A DNA stretch of 64,000 nt from Erigeron canadensis (lineage: Eukaryota; Streptophyta; Magnoliopsida; Asterales; Asteraceae): contig NC_057766.1 in assembly GCF_010389155.1 (NCBI RefSeq), positions 43,844,463-43,908,462 of the forward strand. Reading direction: 5' to 3'. The notes beneath the pieces are model-generated. The model had not been told where the DNA came from. It saw only the letters and a program-made list of their open reading frames with translations, and made no database searches. A program made the translations under genes and the position numbers. Below are positions 1-10,975 of the stretch, in pieces; position 1 is the first letter of the stretch, and the number at the start of each line of letters is the position of its first letter.

Positions 1-334
1 ACATTTACAGTATTATTTTTAAAACGATAACCTTGGATACATATTTAGAAAAAAAAAAAAACTCAGTGTCTCATGTCTTTTATATAAGCTTTATGTAAAA
101 ATGATTGAAAGAAACCCGTCAACTCTAGCCCTAGCCATAGCTCCGACTTGTGTTTATGGTAAAATGAATCCAAAATAAAAATTTATAACAAACAAACAGA
201 ACACACGGAGGAAAAAAACAAGACTTTAAAAAGTTAATCAATTCTCTTTAGATTATAAGCTCTCTTTATCTGATACGAGTAAATATTCTGAACTCGAAAG
301 TATGAAATATCTATTTTAGATTCTTAGGTGTCTC
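1..334. other. AT-rich intergenic DNA, nothing recognised
   Basis: No open frame with protein-like composition and no repeat boundary could be identified. The stretch simply leads into the target duplication of the hAT-like element that begins at 343. Confidence 0.6.
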
Positions 335-342
335 ACATGCAA

Positions 343-1030
343 TATGGATGACACTCGCGGATAACGGATGCGGATATCCTTTTCTCATTACCATCTACAC
401 GGGTTTTTTTATATCCGTCAATTCGCGGATATCCACAAACGGATTAAATATTTAATCCATGTCCATCATCCGCAGGTATACAAGCTCGCGGATAAATCCA
501 CGCTTTTCATTATAAATCTAACAACAACCATGCATCACAGTAAAAGAAATGCATACTAAACGAAGAACAACCGTTAACATGCCATTAATAAAAACAAGAA
601 AAAAAAACAATAAACCTTCAAGAAAAAGAATCAGTCAATCATTGGATCTTTATTTAAAAAGAAATAAACTCAATAAAACTATTAAAGTTCCAACTTCCAA
701 GTAGCACTTGAAACTTTCAAAATTCAAAATGGAACATATTTGGTTTAACAAAATTTAATATTTATCAATATTTATCGTATATAAATAATGATATGCGAGT
801 TTGACGGGTTATATTGTGAATATATTTGCGGGTTTTACTTATGGGTATGACGGGTTCGCTAAACGGATATATCCATGGCGGATATGATATATCAATTATC
901 CATCCTCGATCCGCAAACGGGTGCATATTTATATACATTATGTATCCACGGTAAAAAATTTTTGAAATTATCCATCCATGACGGATGGATATCCGCGGGT
1001 TACATTTTTTTCTCATCCGTTGCCATCTGT
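343..1030. mobile_element. Non-autonomous hAT-like element with GCGGATAT-rich ends
   Basis: A 688-bp element is flanked by a perfect 8-bp direct repeat ACATGCAA at 335-342 and 1031-1038. Eight base pairs is the target duplication length of hAT transposons. Both ends are rich in GCGGATATCC-type words in opposite orientation, as expected for subterminal transposase sites. The extreme termini (TATGGATGACA on the left, TTGCCATCTGT on the right) are only imperfect inverted repeats. It encodes nothing; the short frames at 368-559 and 765-1034 are shadows of the repeated motifs. Confidence 0.7.
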
Positions 1031-1079
1031 ACATGCAATTGACGAAATTTGTTATTGAGGGAAGATATTTGAGTTCAAA

Positions 1080-1375
1080 CTAGTGTTATACCCGGCCGTT
1101 GGCCGTGAATAACAATCAGACATATATTTTAATGCGGGTTATAATTTTAATATGTCAACCGTTACCATCAGACAAAGAAAACTTATCGTTAAACAATACA
1201 ACATAAATCATTAAACACAAAAATTTGGTGACAAAATAATAATTGCAACCTTTATTAGAAGATAAAAATAAGAAGATAAAAACTTTGACGGTAAAAAAAA
1301 CTAAAGTTTAAAATTGTAGTACCATGAATCATCGAAAATAAAGCTTTATGGTAAAAATACAAAAGTCTTAGAAAA
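1080..1375 (-). mobile_element. Helitron 3' end (family A), minus strand
   Basis: Read on the minus strand the segment ends in a GC-rich hairpin (arms CGGCC and GGCCG) followed by a short spacer and CTAG at 1083-1080, then T. That is the plant Helitron 3' terminus signature. About 290 bp of the same sequence recurs in opposite orientation at 41877-42170, which shows a dispersed family. The 5' boundary was not located, so the element may extend further right. Confidence 0.6.
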
Positions 1376-1424
1376 AAGTTACCGGTTAAGTGTGAAACAT
1401 TAAAACATTACTACTCTAAAAGTA

Positions 1425-1828
1425 ATGATGTAAATCAAAATAAAAAAAAAAACACAAAGAAGGCAAGTGACATCAATAAAAACCAAAGAAGGTAAGTGAC
1501 ATTCACACAACCCACTAGCTAAGAATTGGTACAGAAAAAAAAAATAGTAAGCAGGCAGCCAGGCTGGCTGCCGAGCCAGCAGCCAACCAAGCTGCTTCAC
1601 TATTCACACGAAAAGTTTTTATATAGGTTATCAAAATAAAAAATAAAAACACTAAGAAGACAAGTGACATCAATAAAACACAAAGAAAATAAGTGACATT
1701 CACACAATACACTAGTTAAGAATTGATTAAAAAAAAGAACGTAAGCAGGTAGACTAACTGTTGTAGCCAACCAAGCTGCTACACTATTCAGGCGAAAAAT
1801 AATTTTTATATAGGTTATAATTTCTGTT
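1425..1828. repeat. Two-copy tandem repeat, period about 206 bp
   Basis: Two diverged tandem copies (about 1425-1632 and 1633-1828) share the words AAGTGACATCAATAAAA, AGTGACATTCACACAA, CCAACCAAGCTGC and TTTTTATATAGGTTAT in the same order. The first copy contains an extra GC-rich stretch of alternating CAGCC and GGCTG near 1557-1590 that can fold back. It may be internal sequence of the adjacent Helitron, but this is not proven. Confidence 0.55.
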
Positions 1829-3180
1829 TTTCTCTAAAGAATAGCGGTCCAAGATGAAACAAATAGTTTGGGCCGAACGAGCCCAACATACGCACTGGAC
1901 ACATGAATATAAAGCTTAACCAAATAAAAAAAAACAAAAACCAAGTGAATGTATATGGTCGGCTACATGCCTACATCAAATACAAGTTGTCAAGGGTGTA
2001 TCGTAGAATCTTAATCTTAATATATATTAATATATATTAAAAGGTAATTATTCTAATGTAAATTGACCAATCATAACTCTCAATTTTATTAAAATTTAGT
2101 TTTAAACATGTAATTAAATTGGGATAAGTCGACCACTATATATTTACTAATTTGGCTAAACTAATTTCGATTGACTAAAAGTCGACCCATTTAATTGTAT
2201 ACTAATTTGGATAAACTATAATCAAATTACTGTATATCAATGTTACCGTAACAATAATTATCAATGTTACCGTAACAATAAACTATAATCATACTAGACC
2301 CATTTATTCGTAATTACTATATATCAATGTTACCGTAACAATAATTATCGACTGTGTGTAGTTACGAATTCGATCTTTAAACTTTCATATCCTTAAGTTA
2401 AAACAACTACTGATATCAACCACCAGCAACTCGTTAATATTATATGACCTAAAAAGGTATTTTTTTTTTTTAATGATATAAATCGAGTCGTATTTAGTTG
2501 CTTATTCAATAAAAATCGATTTTTTAAGGTGATTATTATCCAACAAAATTCCGAGTATTTTTTTTGCAGTTGATTGTTTGATTCCAAGTATTTTTTAAAT
2601 AAAAATCGAGTAGTTTTCAGGCGATTATTTGATGAAGTTTGATTTCTTTTAGATGGTTATTTGGTATTCTCTACATAAAAGTCGAGTAATTATTATCATT
2701 ATCACTTTTGATAAATTACTGCTGTCTTGTTTGATTCCTTTTCTACGGAATAAAAGCCCTCAGTCTTTTGTTTTTGCTCTTGTTATTCTATAAAAATTTA
2801 ATCTTCTTGTATTGAACTGTTTTTGAGGAATACAAAGCTAACCAGGATAAAACCCTATTACCTAAATTTGAATCTTTTTTTCCTCCAAAAGTGAACTACT
2901 CGTATATATTAACACTGTTCAAATATATACACCAACAATCTATTACTCAACTGGACATGCCCTGCAGTGTACTAAGAAATGACATTCATTCATCCTATCC
3001 ATACTAGACACTACCTATCTATATGAGATTCTCCAATCCATATTCAATCAATTTTTACACACTCCAAAATCATTCTCTTCAATCCAGTCCTCCACTGATC
3101 CATATATTCTCAACAAAATTTGGTTGGATTCCCTACTTCTGATATTCTTTAACTACATTTGTAGTTTTATAAACCTTCAG
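1829..3180. other. Intergenic DNA with three GTTACCGTAAC palindromes
   Basis: No gene is visible. The 11-bp palindrome GTTACCGTAAC occurs at 2242-2252, 2266-2276 and 2329-2339, each in the same context (ATCAAT before, AATAA after), which indicates local duplication. The rest is AT-rich without recognised features. Confidence 0.5.
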
Positions 3181-3189
3181 CCCCATGAG

Positions 3190-4205
3190 CCTTAGTTTTA
3201 TAAAATTGAGTCTTTTGTAGTGGCCCAGTTGATAAAAATTGAGTCTTTATCGTAGTTACTTGTATTTTTCATATTATAATGTGATAAAATAGTCACTGTG
3301 TCTTCTTTTAACTCGGCGTGTTTGATAAAAACTGCCAAGTTGATAAAAAAAATTTTAAGTCTTTTTCAGCTTATAAAATTCAAGTAGTTTCCAGTCGATT
3401 ATTTGATAAAATCTGATTCCCTTCAGATTGTAAATGGGATTCTCTAGATAAAAGTCAAGTATTTTTAAGATGATTATTATCATCTGATAAAAAGTCGCAG
3501 TCTTTCTTTTAGCTCTGCTTATCTTATAAAAATTGAATCTTTTGTAGTTGCCCAGTTGGTAAAAATTGTGTCTTTATCGTATTTACTTGTATTTCATATT
3601 ACTCTTTGATAAGTAGTCACAGTCCTCTTTTAGCTCTGCGTGTTTGATAAAAAACTGCCCACTTGATAAAAATAAAGACTTTTTCAGGTAATAAGAATCG
3701 AGTAGTTTTTAGTCCATTATTTGATATGGCATGATTCATTTTAGATGGTTAAATGGTATTCTCTAGATAAAAGTCTAGTATTATTAAGATGATGATTATT
3801 ATCATTTGGTTAAACGTCAGTCTATTCTTAGCTTTGCTTATTTGTTAATAATTGAATCATTTGTAGTTGCCCAGTTGATAAAAATTGAGTCTTAATAGTA
3901 GTTACTTGTAATTCTCATATTATAATGTGGTAAAATGTCAGTCTTTTTTAACCTATGCTTGTTTGATAAAAACTGAGTTTTTTGTAGTTCCCCAGTTGAT
4001 AAAAAGAGTCTTTAATCCGCAGTTGGGGTTCGTAATTGAAATTAAGAAACGGAAGCTTAAGTCATAGTCACTTGTATTCTATACATTATCATTTGATCAA
4101 AAGTCAAAGTCTTTATTTAGCTCTGCTTATTTGATAAAAGTTGAATCTTTTGTAGTTGCCCAGTTGATAAAAACGAGTCTTTATCGTAGTTTTTGCTAAT
4201 ATTGT
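3190..4205 (+). repeat. Decayed repeats of 120-330 bp upstream of the F-box pseudogene
   Basis: The phrase TTTTGTAGTTGCCCAGTTGATAAAA, or a one- to three-base variant, recurs at about 3215, 3540, 3857, 3975 and 4150. It is followed each time by a variant of GAGTCTTTATCGTAGTTACTTG, and most copies then by TCATATTATAATGTGATAAAA-like text. The array ends just before the first ATG of the F-box gene and contains no long open frame. It may be duplicated leader or promoter sequence of that gene; no function is shown. Confidence 0.55.
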
Positions 4206-4239
4206 TGCTGCCCCAATTTAATTAGTTATATTTTGAAAT

Positions 4240-6707
4240 ATGTTAGATTCACTGATGACGATGGAGCCGAATAAGCATGATGTGGAGGTTTGTAATGATG
4301 ATAATAATAAATTGCCCCCTCTATCTGCAAAATATCCGTGGTTTGTTGTTCAGGACCTTGAAGACCTCACTCACCAGTTTTTCTCCACCCTTCACAACCC
4401 GATGTTTAAATATCAGTGTCAAATCTCTCTGTTGTCGGGAAATCGTATCCGAGGTTGTTTTCATGGGTGGATCATTCTCTCAAACCATCCACACAACGAT
4501 AATTGGTCTCTTTGGAACCATCCGCTTCTAACACCATATTTCTCCCTCCTTTGTTTCTGAAAGACCAAGACTATGATTCTATCCGTGAATGTTGTTTGTC
4601 TGCTCCTCCATCTAATCCCACTTCCGTTCTCATCTTAATGATTTCCAATAAACGTACCTTTGTTTTTTGTCATGTATCCCCTAAAAGAAAGAAAAGCCTT
4701 AGAGAAGAGCCAAGATGGACCGAGATGTCATATGATTACCAACTCAAGAGAGTTACCTTGGATGGTCATTTACTACATAGCCTAACTTGTTGCAATGGTC
4801 AGATATATGCTTTATGTAGTGAAAATGATATTACTCCAATGGTCATACGGGTTGAAATTGTAGTCAAGGATGGAGAAGTTGTGATACAACTAATAGCAGT
4901 TGTGTTAGTCGAACCTCTTCCCTGTCGTTATCTTAGAAAGCTTTATTTTCTGACAGGAACTTTTACAGAGTTGTTTCTCATCGTAGTTGCTTTTCGTGCC
5001 AAAGCTGACAGAATACCTGGTGACGTGTTTTTATTTAAATTAGACCTGGCTAGAATAGATTGGAATGACTTGGAATGCCTCAAAAACTGGGACATGTCTG
5101 GTCTTAAAGAATTTAATCAAACCGCTGCAGATTACCTTGACGACTTGGGTATTATTGAAGATCTGTGGGAAGAAGTACAGGATATTAAAGACACCATATT
5201 TGTTGTTGATGTTGCTCTTGATAATTTGGAGTATTACAACCCTGCAATTTCCTCGGAGTTAGGGGGGTATATACAAATTCTTGACAAAATGGACAAAGTA
5301 ATATATTCGTATCACCTCATCAATAAAACCCTCGTTCCATCTCCCATGCCTTTCTCAGTGCTGCCAACAAGCCACATGTCAATGTGGGAATGCTGGTATT
5401 GCTTCTTTCTTTTCTTATGTTTCTATTTATTTTCATATCATGTGCTTTATTACAGAAAAAACTTTTCTAGAAATTATCATTTGTGTAGGTCAGAAGTTGA
5501 CCATAGAGAAGCCAAATTCATAGTTGATTCTAAACAAGAAGAGGACGAGATGGTGATTAACTTAATATCAGACAATGAGGTTGAAGTTGGTGAATCGCAC
5601 TTGCTTGATATTCCATTTGATGTTCTGGAGATGATGATGAAGTTTTGTGTTGGCGTGGAATACTTGAACTTTCGTGCGACGTCCAAACTTTGCCATCTAG
5701 CAGCATGTATGATACAATGGCGCAACCATACATCATTAATGAGATTACAAGAGTATTCACTAGGTTCACCTTGGCTGATGGTTGTAGACCAAATTCAAGG
5801 CATTATCACTTTCACAGATCCGATGTTGGGTGACAACTACTTTATGCGATGTTCACAGTTACCGATTGATGGAACAATATCTTGCTCCAGGTTTGGTTGG
5901 TTGCTGTTTAAGACCAAAGAATTATTCCCAGTGTTTTTTAACCCCTTCACTAATGATCTCCGTGAGCTTCCAAAAACGCGTATTGAAGCAATTAACTTAT
6001 GGTTTTCTCACCCGCCTAATTCACCTGAATGTATGGTTGTTGGATTTGGATCTTCAAAAATTCTTATTCTTTATGTTGCCCGAGAAACAACCTGGCGAGT
6101 GGTTAATATAGGTAAATTTGCAAGGAAATACCCGATTTGTTTTCCAACTTTCCCTGGTGAAGGTCTTTATGCAATACACAAGACGGGAAAACTTATGGTT
6201 TTCAGAGATTTGGGTAAAGATAATGCCTCCTGGGATCTTTTTAATGTCCAAGCCCCAAGTTGTAGCTTCTCTCAGTGACAATATTTTTTGGTGAAATGTG
6301 ACCAACTTCTTTTACTGGTTGTTATGGGTGGGTTTGGAGAATCCATCGAGGTATTCAAGCTGAACGAATTTACACAAGAATGGGAAAAAGTAAATGGTGT
6401 TGGAAAGCACATGATTTATATTTGTGATACAACATGTCTCTGCGTTGAAGCTAAAATAACGGAAATGGAGAACAAGATCTTCCTTGCACATCTGAGTTCT
6501 AGAAACAAGAAAATGGTGTTTTATTCACTTGAAACATGCACGTTTCACACATTCAATAGTACAAGCATCCAAGAAAAATTTGGGGATGCCTTCCCAATTA
6601 GACATCTTTCTCCTCATACTTGGATTGAACCAAGTTGGTTGGATTCGCCACGTCCCCAAAAGAAGCATTTAAAAAGTGCACCTGAGTCATGCACAATGTT
6701 CTCTTAG
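4240..6707 (+). pseudogene. F-box / DUF295 protein gene (At1g57790-like), broken
   Basis: Three collinear open stretches form one protein of the plant F-box/DUF295 type, whose intact members are substrate receptors of SCF ubiquitin ligases. The order is unusual. A DUF295-like propeller comes first (4240 to about 5390, ending in a VLPTSHMSMWEC-like motif). An F-box follows (LLDIPFDVLEMMMKFC at about 5600-5650, then RATSKLCHLAA), and a second DUF295 region runs to 6707. A one-base loss near 4518 shifts the frame inside NWSLWN/PSAS. A TGA at 6276-6278 interrupts the frame just before QYFLVKCDQ, which continues in phase. A hydrophobic run near 5390-5455 (CFFLFLCFYLF) joins the two halves; it ends in a TTACAG and could be a retained intron. 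If the TGA is a true end, a truncated protein could still be made. No intact F-box copy is present nearby. Confidence 0.75.
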
Positions 6708-7962
6708 TAATGTGATCAAAGTGTATATTAGCTTTCCTAATAAGTTGCCATGGAGACGAAGTTGACTATCCATCTTGACTTCTTAGTCCAGGCAAGGAGA
6801 ACAAGTGCATTAAGTTATGTTCTAAAGTTGAAACAGCTAGCTGACTTTATTACTCATTATTATTTTTATGTTGTAACATAGGAATGTTAAACTGGTTGCT
6901 TTTTTTTTTAATCTTTCAGATTTTTATTATTTGTATGTCTATTCTGTATCTGTATCCTCCTTGATAGTGGAAGATTGTAATTTGGACAGATAAATGTCTT
7001 CAATGTTTGTATTGGATCAATTGTCGCTTGCGTTGAAAACATATATATTGTTCACTGTATTTGTATGAGTGAATTTGACATTAGTGATTACCCTGTTCCC
7101 AAAGTGTTCAATTTAATTTTCAATGACATGCTGATCATGTACGTGTATGAAGATGCTCACAAGACGATTTCCCAAAGTGTATTAGGTTGAGAGGTATTAG
7201 GCGGGGTGAATGGCGATGTCGGGCCATGCCTTTGGCGACACCACCTCCACCTGGCTTTTTGGTTGATCTTTGTTCCATACGGCTTGGTGAAGATGCTTAC
7301 AACAATTGTTTCTCATTGGTAGATAACTTCAAATGTCACGTATTCTCTCTCTCTCTCTCTCTCTTCACATTATCAAATATATAAATAATATATATATATT
7401 ATCTCTCCAAAAAAATGGCTTTCTTTGTTGCAGGTAGGAAAGTGAAGAAGATGGGCTCTCTGTTCCAATGTCAGGTGTTGTTCAAGCTAAACTTTCCATT
7501 TGAGGTTGCATCAAGAGGGTTTTCATATGTAATTAGCTTCTCAAGAGCGTTGACCCTTCATGAAGTCTGACATTCACTCCAAGTGTTTTTGAGGTGTGTA
7601 TGTGACCTTTCTATCACATTGCAACCTTCTTGATAGCAATAATTATTTGAATGACCTTGATTGCATGATTGGGCTTTTTTAAGGTATTAATGGGAATTTG
7701 ATAACCAAGAACCTGGATATAATGAAAATTTCAACATCGTAATTCTGACAGCTTATGCAGCTCTTCCTTTTCCACCAGTGGCGTGTTCTCACCTTTCTCA
7801 CCTAAAAGATAGCTGAGTTCTATGAATGTGTTAGTTCCAAGGGGTTAGTGTTGAATCAGCTTAGAGTTTAACTGGTATAAAGTATTATATATGATGGTAA
7901 AAACGTGTGTTTAGAATAATTATATAACTGGTTTATGTTTAACACGGATGTTTTAGGTCGGC
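6708..7962. other. Intergenic DNA with a CT microsatellite
   Basis: Downstream flank of the F-box pseudogene. A (CT)n run lies at about 7344-7364. A CAGGTAGGAAAGTGAAGAAG stretch near 7432 resembles exon-like purine-rich sequence, but I could not assign it to a family. Confidence 0.45.
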
Positions 7963-8160
7963 CGTTCAATGTGAAATGGCCAAGTCACTACCTCAGAAGC
8001 CTGCTAATTCTGCTCTCGGTTCATCTTCTTTGCTAATGGTGATGCAGCAGGTTGTTGCAATGCAGCAAATGCACTTCCAGCAGCCTCTTATAAAGCGGCA
8101 AACCATGAATGCATAACAGGCAGCTAATAAAGCAGCAACTATGAAAACCGCGAGCTAGAG
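7963..8160 (+). pseudogene. Fragment of an M/Q/A-rich RRM splicing-factor-like gene
   Basis: After a TTTTAG acceptor-like site, one frame reads MAKSLPQKPANSALGSSSLL and then a segment built on VMQQVVAMQQMHFQQP. A TAA falls at NA*QAANKAATMKTAS, and another stop follows soon after. The M/Q/A-rich block followed by QAANKAATMKTA resembles the C-terminal low-complexity part of plant SREK1-like RRM splicing factors. That family link is from memory and moderate at best. It has two stops, no RRM and no long frame, so it is a gene fragment rather than a gene. Confidence 0.45.
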
Positions 8161-8328
8161 CTACAGAATTAAGTATCAGGTTAAAAGCGAAGGGATAATT
8201 GGAATTTGAAATGAAGAGTATCGGGTCAAACGGAATAGTTATTGTGCAGATAAAAATGGTTGGTCGAGCTAGTATGAGACTACTTTCTTTTCGTAAAGTA
8301 TAAGTTCTAGAGTTATTGGGGCTTTAAA

Positions 8329-8804
8329 ATGACTTGTTGTTGGATTAATACCCAATTTGAGGATAAAGAAGAACAGGTTACATCAGTTGAAAATAAAGAG
8401 GATTCGATAGAAATGAGATATGATAGGATTAAGCAACAGATTGCGGAGAAGCTGAATCGCGCTCGGGAAGCGGTGATTTCTGTGTCAGTTAAACGGAAGG
8501 AGGTTATTAGGAAAAGAAGGAAAGCTGCAGAGGAATTGAATATTGCATCTGCGAAACATAAGGAAATGGAGAAGGAATTAGAGGAAGCGTTTGAGTCTGA
8601 GGATTTCGAGACTGCTGAAAGGATTAGTGATGGTCTTGCATCGGCTGAGAAGAATAAAGAGGATCTTTTGATTGTGTTGCGAGATGCTGGAGCCGAATGT
8701 AGTGATGTTGATTCTAAGATGTAAGAGGCTTTGGAGACTCTTCTAAAAGGTTGCAGGTTGTAGCTGAAGAAGAGTGTGCGACTCTGCTAAAAGGCTTTTC
8801 AATG
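8329..8804 (+). pseudogene. Coiled-coil (UVR-like / NST1-like) gene fragment with splice donor
   Basis: From 8329 to 8724 a 131-residue frame encodes a charged coiled coil. It includes KHKEMEKELEEAFESEDFET followed by AERISDGLASAEKNKEDLL, which resembles the UVR-like helical pair found in plant proteins annotated as stress-response NST1-like. After the TAA at 8722-8724 the similarity goes on (EALETLLK, then after a small shift LQVVAEEECATLLKGFSM) and stops at a GTGAGT donor at 8805. It therefore looks like one exon of a larger gene, interrupted by a nonsense codon and a frameshift. No further exon is seen before the MULE at 9402. It lies on the same strand as the fragment at 7963. Confidence 0.55.
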
Positions 8805-9392
8805 GTGAGTTTGCTATTTTTTGTTGTCAAATTGTATATCATTTAGTTAGTTACTTTTCACAATTTTCTATGTTTCCCTGCTGCTCTTAATTAACATGAT
8901 ATGACATCGAATACTTATGTAGATTGTTAATAGTTTCATAGATATCAATTACATATACATGTGAAGTTTAAGAGCTAATTTGAAGTGATCACGTCACTAC
9001 ATCACCACAGACTCATAGTATGTAATTAAAATGTAGTTTTAACTTTGAAGTGTTATGCAACATGGGCTTCTAACTCTAGTATGATTGTATCTGTTAAACA
9101 CTCTTTATTGGAGTATTATCAAAAACTAGTTGTGTACACACCATCCATCATCCATTTTTTTATATAAACAATTTCCCTCAATTAAATGGTCATCTTAGCT
9201 CTAGACTTCTAGTGGTGGTTTACATAGACAACTGGCTACTATTATACGAGTAGTTGTTATATTAGTTACCTCACAAATGATGGTATACAAACAAATACAC
9301 CTATAAACTTTATTTTGCCATTGATCATTGATGGAGGACCATAGATAGTAACAAGATAAAAAATGATGATATACTTGTAAAAAAGATGATGT
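8805..9392. other. Intergenic DNA left of the MULE
   Basis: No coding signal. The stretch ends at the TTTTTTAA copy that forms the left target duplication of the transposon (9393-9401). Confidence 0.5.
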
Positions 9393-9446
9393 TTTTTTAA
9401 AGCCCCACATACCCCGACCACGGAATATTCTGTAACCCGACCACCC

Positions 9447-9572
9447 CCCTTTAGGAGCGACAGTCGCTCCTAAAGGGTAGACCCATTAATTGCTCGCGGA
9501 TACCTATGCATATACCCGCTAACCCGTTGACCCGTCAAACCCCCTCTTTAGGAGCGACCGTCGCTCCTAAAG
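9447..9572. promoter_or_regulatory. Left-end hairpin pair (TAGGAGCGAC palindromes) of the MULE
   Basis: Palindrome one spans 9447-9477, with 15-bp perfect arms (CCCTTTAGGAGCGAC and its complement) around a single A. Palindrome two spans 9546-9572, with 13-bp perfect arms around a single C. Equivalent palindromes sit at the right end, so they are probable transposase binding sites or end-recognition structures. Binding itself is inferred. Confidence 0.7.
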
Positions 9573-9686
9573 GGGTGCCTCGAATAAATAAAAACCGATC
9601 GATCCCCCCTGCTTCTTCATCAGTCTTCTCCATACTCTTCTCCATACTCCATATTTTCCGACCCCTGTTTTTCTCTTCTCCATTCC

Positions 9687-9900
9687 AACCGATCCAACCC
9701 CTCTCTCCCCCATATTTTCCGGCCAAGATATTCCGGTGAGGCTTTAGGAGCGACCCGTCGTTACCTCTTTCGTAAACCCCAACCGATCCAACCCCCCTCT
9801 CCCCCATATTTTCCGGCCAAGATATTCCGGTGAGGCTTTAGGAGCGACCCACTTTTTCAGTGAGGCTTTAGGAGCGACCCGTCGTTACCCCTTTCGTAAA
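9687..9900 (+). repeat. Subterminal direct repeats of the MULE left end, period about 94 bp
   Basis: A roughly 70-bp unit beginning AACCGATCCAACCCC and ending GCTTTAGGAGCGACCC occurs at about 9687-9756 and 9781-9850. A shorter third piece (CAGTGAGGCTTTAGGAGCGA) starts near 9859. TAGGAGCGAC is thus present again at 9745, 9839 and 9869, giving five copies in plus orientation at this end. Confidence 0.65.
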
Positions 9901-10270
9901 CCGAACGTCGAAGTAAGTTTTTATTTTTTTTTTATTTCGTATCTATTAATTTGCTATATAGTATATGTATTAGTTTGATGTTATTCTTGTTATGCATAGA
10001 TGTATTAGGATCGATCTTATATGCCCATAGATTTAACGTATTGTATACGCCCATAGATTTAATGTATTGTTGTTATTGTGTTGTTGTTGTTGTTCTTGTT
10101 GTTGTTCTTGTTTTTGTTATGTAAAAATGTTTGTAAAAAATTGTAAATAATATAAAATGTAAAAAAAGTGTATTACATAGTATATAAAAAATATATTTAA
10201 AAAAAGTTTATAAAAGTTTGTACTAGAAAATGTTTGTATTAGAAAATATAAAAATGTATAAATAAAAAAG

Positions 10271-10975
10271 GTATTAAAACATAAGTATAAAAAGATATTA
10301 AAACATATATTGAAAAAGTAGTAGTACAAAAGTCATATAAAAATTAAGTTAAAAAAAGTTGTTAAAAAAGTTGATATAAAAAGTATTATAATACGTGTAT
10401 TATTTATGTAGATATAAGAAAATGCTAGGAAATGTATAAGTAAAAAGGTATTAAAACATAAGTATAAAAAGATATTAAAACATATATTGAAAAAGTAGTA
10501 GTACAAAAGTCATATAAAAAATTAAGTTAAAAAAAAGTTGTTAAAAAAGTTGATATAAAAAGTATTATAATACGTGTATTATTTATGTAGATATAAGAAA
10601 AATGCTAGGAAAATGTATAAGTAAAAAAGGTATTAAAACATAAGTATAAAAAGAAATTAAAACATATATTGAAAAAGTAGTAGTACAAAAGTCATATAAA
10701 AAATTAAGTTAAAAAAAGTTGTTAAAAAAGTTGATATAAAAAGTATTATAATACGTGTATTATTTATGTAGATATAAGAAAAATGCTAAGAAAATGTATA
10801 AGTAAAAAAAGTATTAAAACATAAGTATAAAAAGATATTAAAACATATATTGAAAAAGTAGTAGTACAAAACTCATATAAAAAATTAAGTTAAAAAAAAG
10901 TTGTTAAAAAAGTTGATATAAAAAGTATTATAATACGTGTATTATTTATGTAGATATAAGAAAAATGCTAGGAGC
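10271..10975 (+). repeat. Four-copy tandem array, period about 180 bp, in the MULE
   Basis: Units begin with GTATTAAAACATAAGTATAA at 10271, 10448, 10630 and 10811, so spacings are 177, 182 and 181 bp. They end with AAAATGCTAGGA or a close variant. Sequence is very AT-rich and highly similar between units, mostly differing in A-run lengths. The last unit runs directly into the first exon of the plus-strand gene, whose ATG (10965) lies in the shared AAAATGCTAGGA motif. Confidence 0.8.

Noticed and set aside
5380..5460. Membrane-spanning segment in the F-box protein
   Set aside because: The hydrophobic run lies at the junction of two DUF295/F-box modules and ends in an acceptor-like TTACAG, so retained non-coding DNA is at least as likely as a real membrane anchor.
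6276..6290. Programmed stop-codon readthrough at TGA CAA
   Set aside because: The gene also has a frameshift upstream and no known readthrough context is evident; a nonsense mutation is simpler.
9506..9807. Frames of 77 and 90 codons
   Set aside because: They cover the subterminal repeats and palindromes of the MULE and show no domain.
10271..10975. Regularly spaced repeats that might suggest a CRISPR-like array
   Set aside because: Units are continuous 180-bp tandem copies without unique spacers, in a plant transposon.
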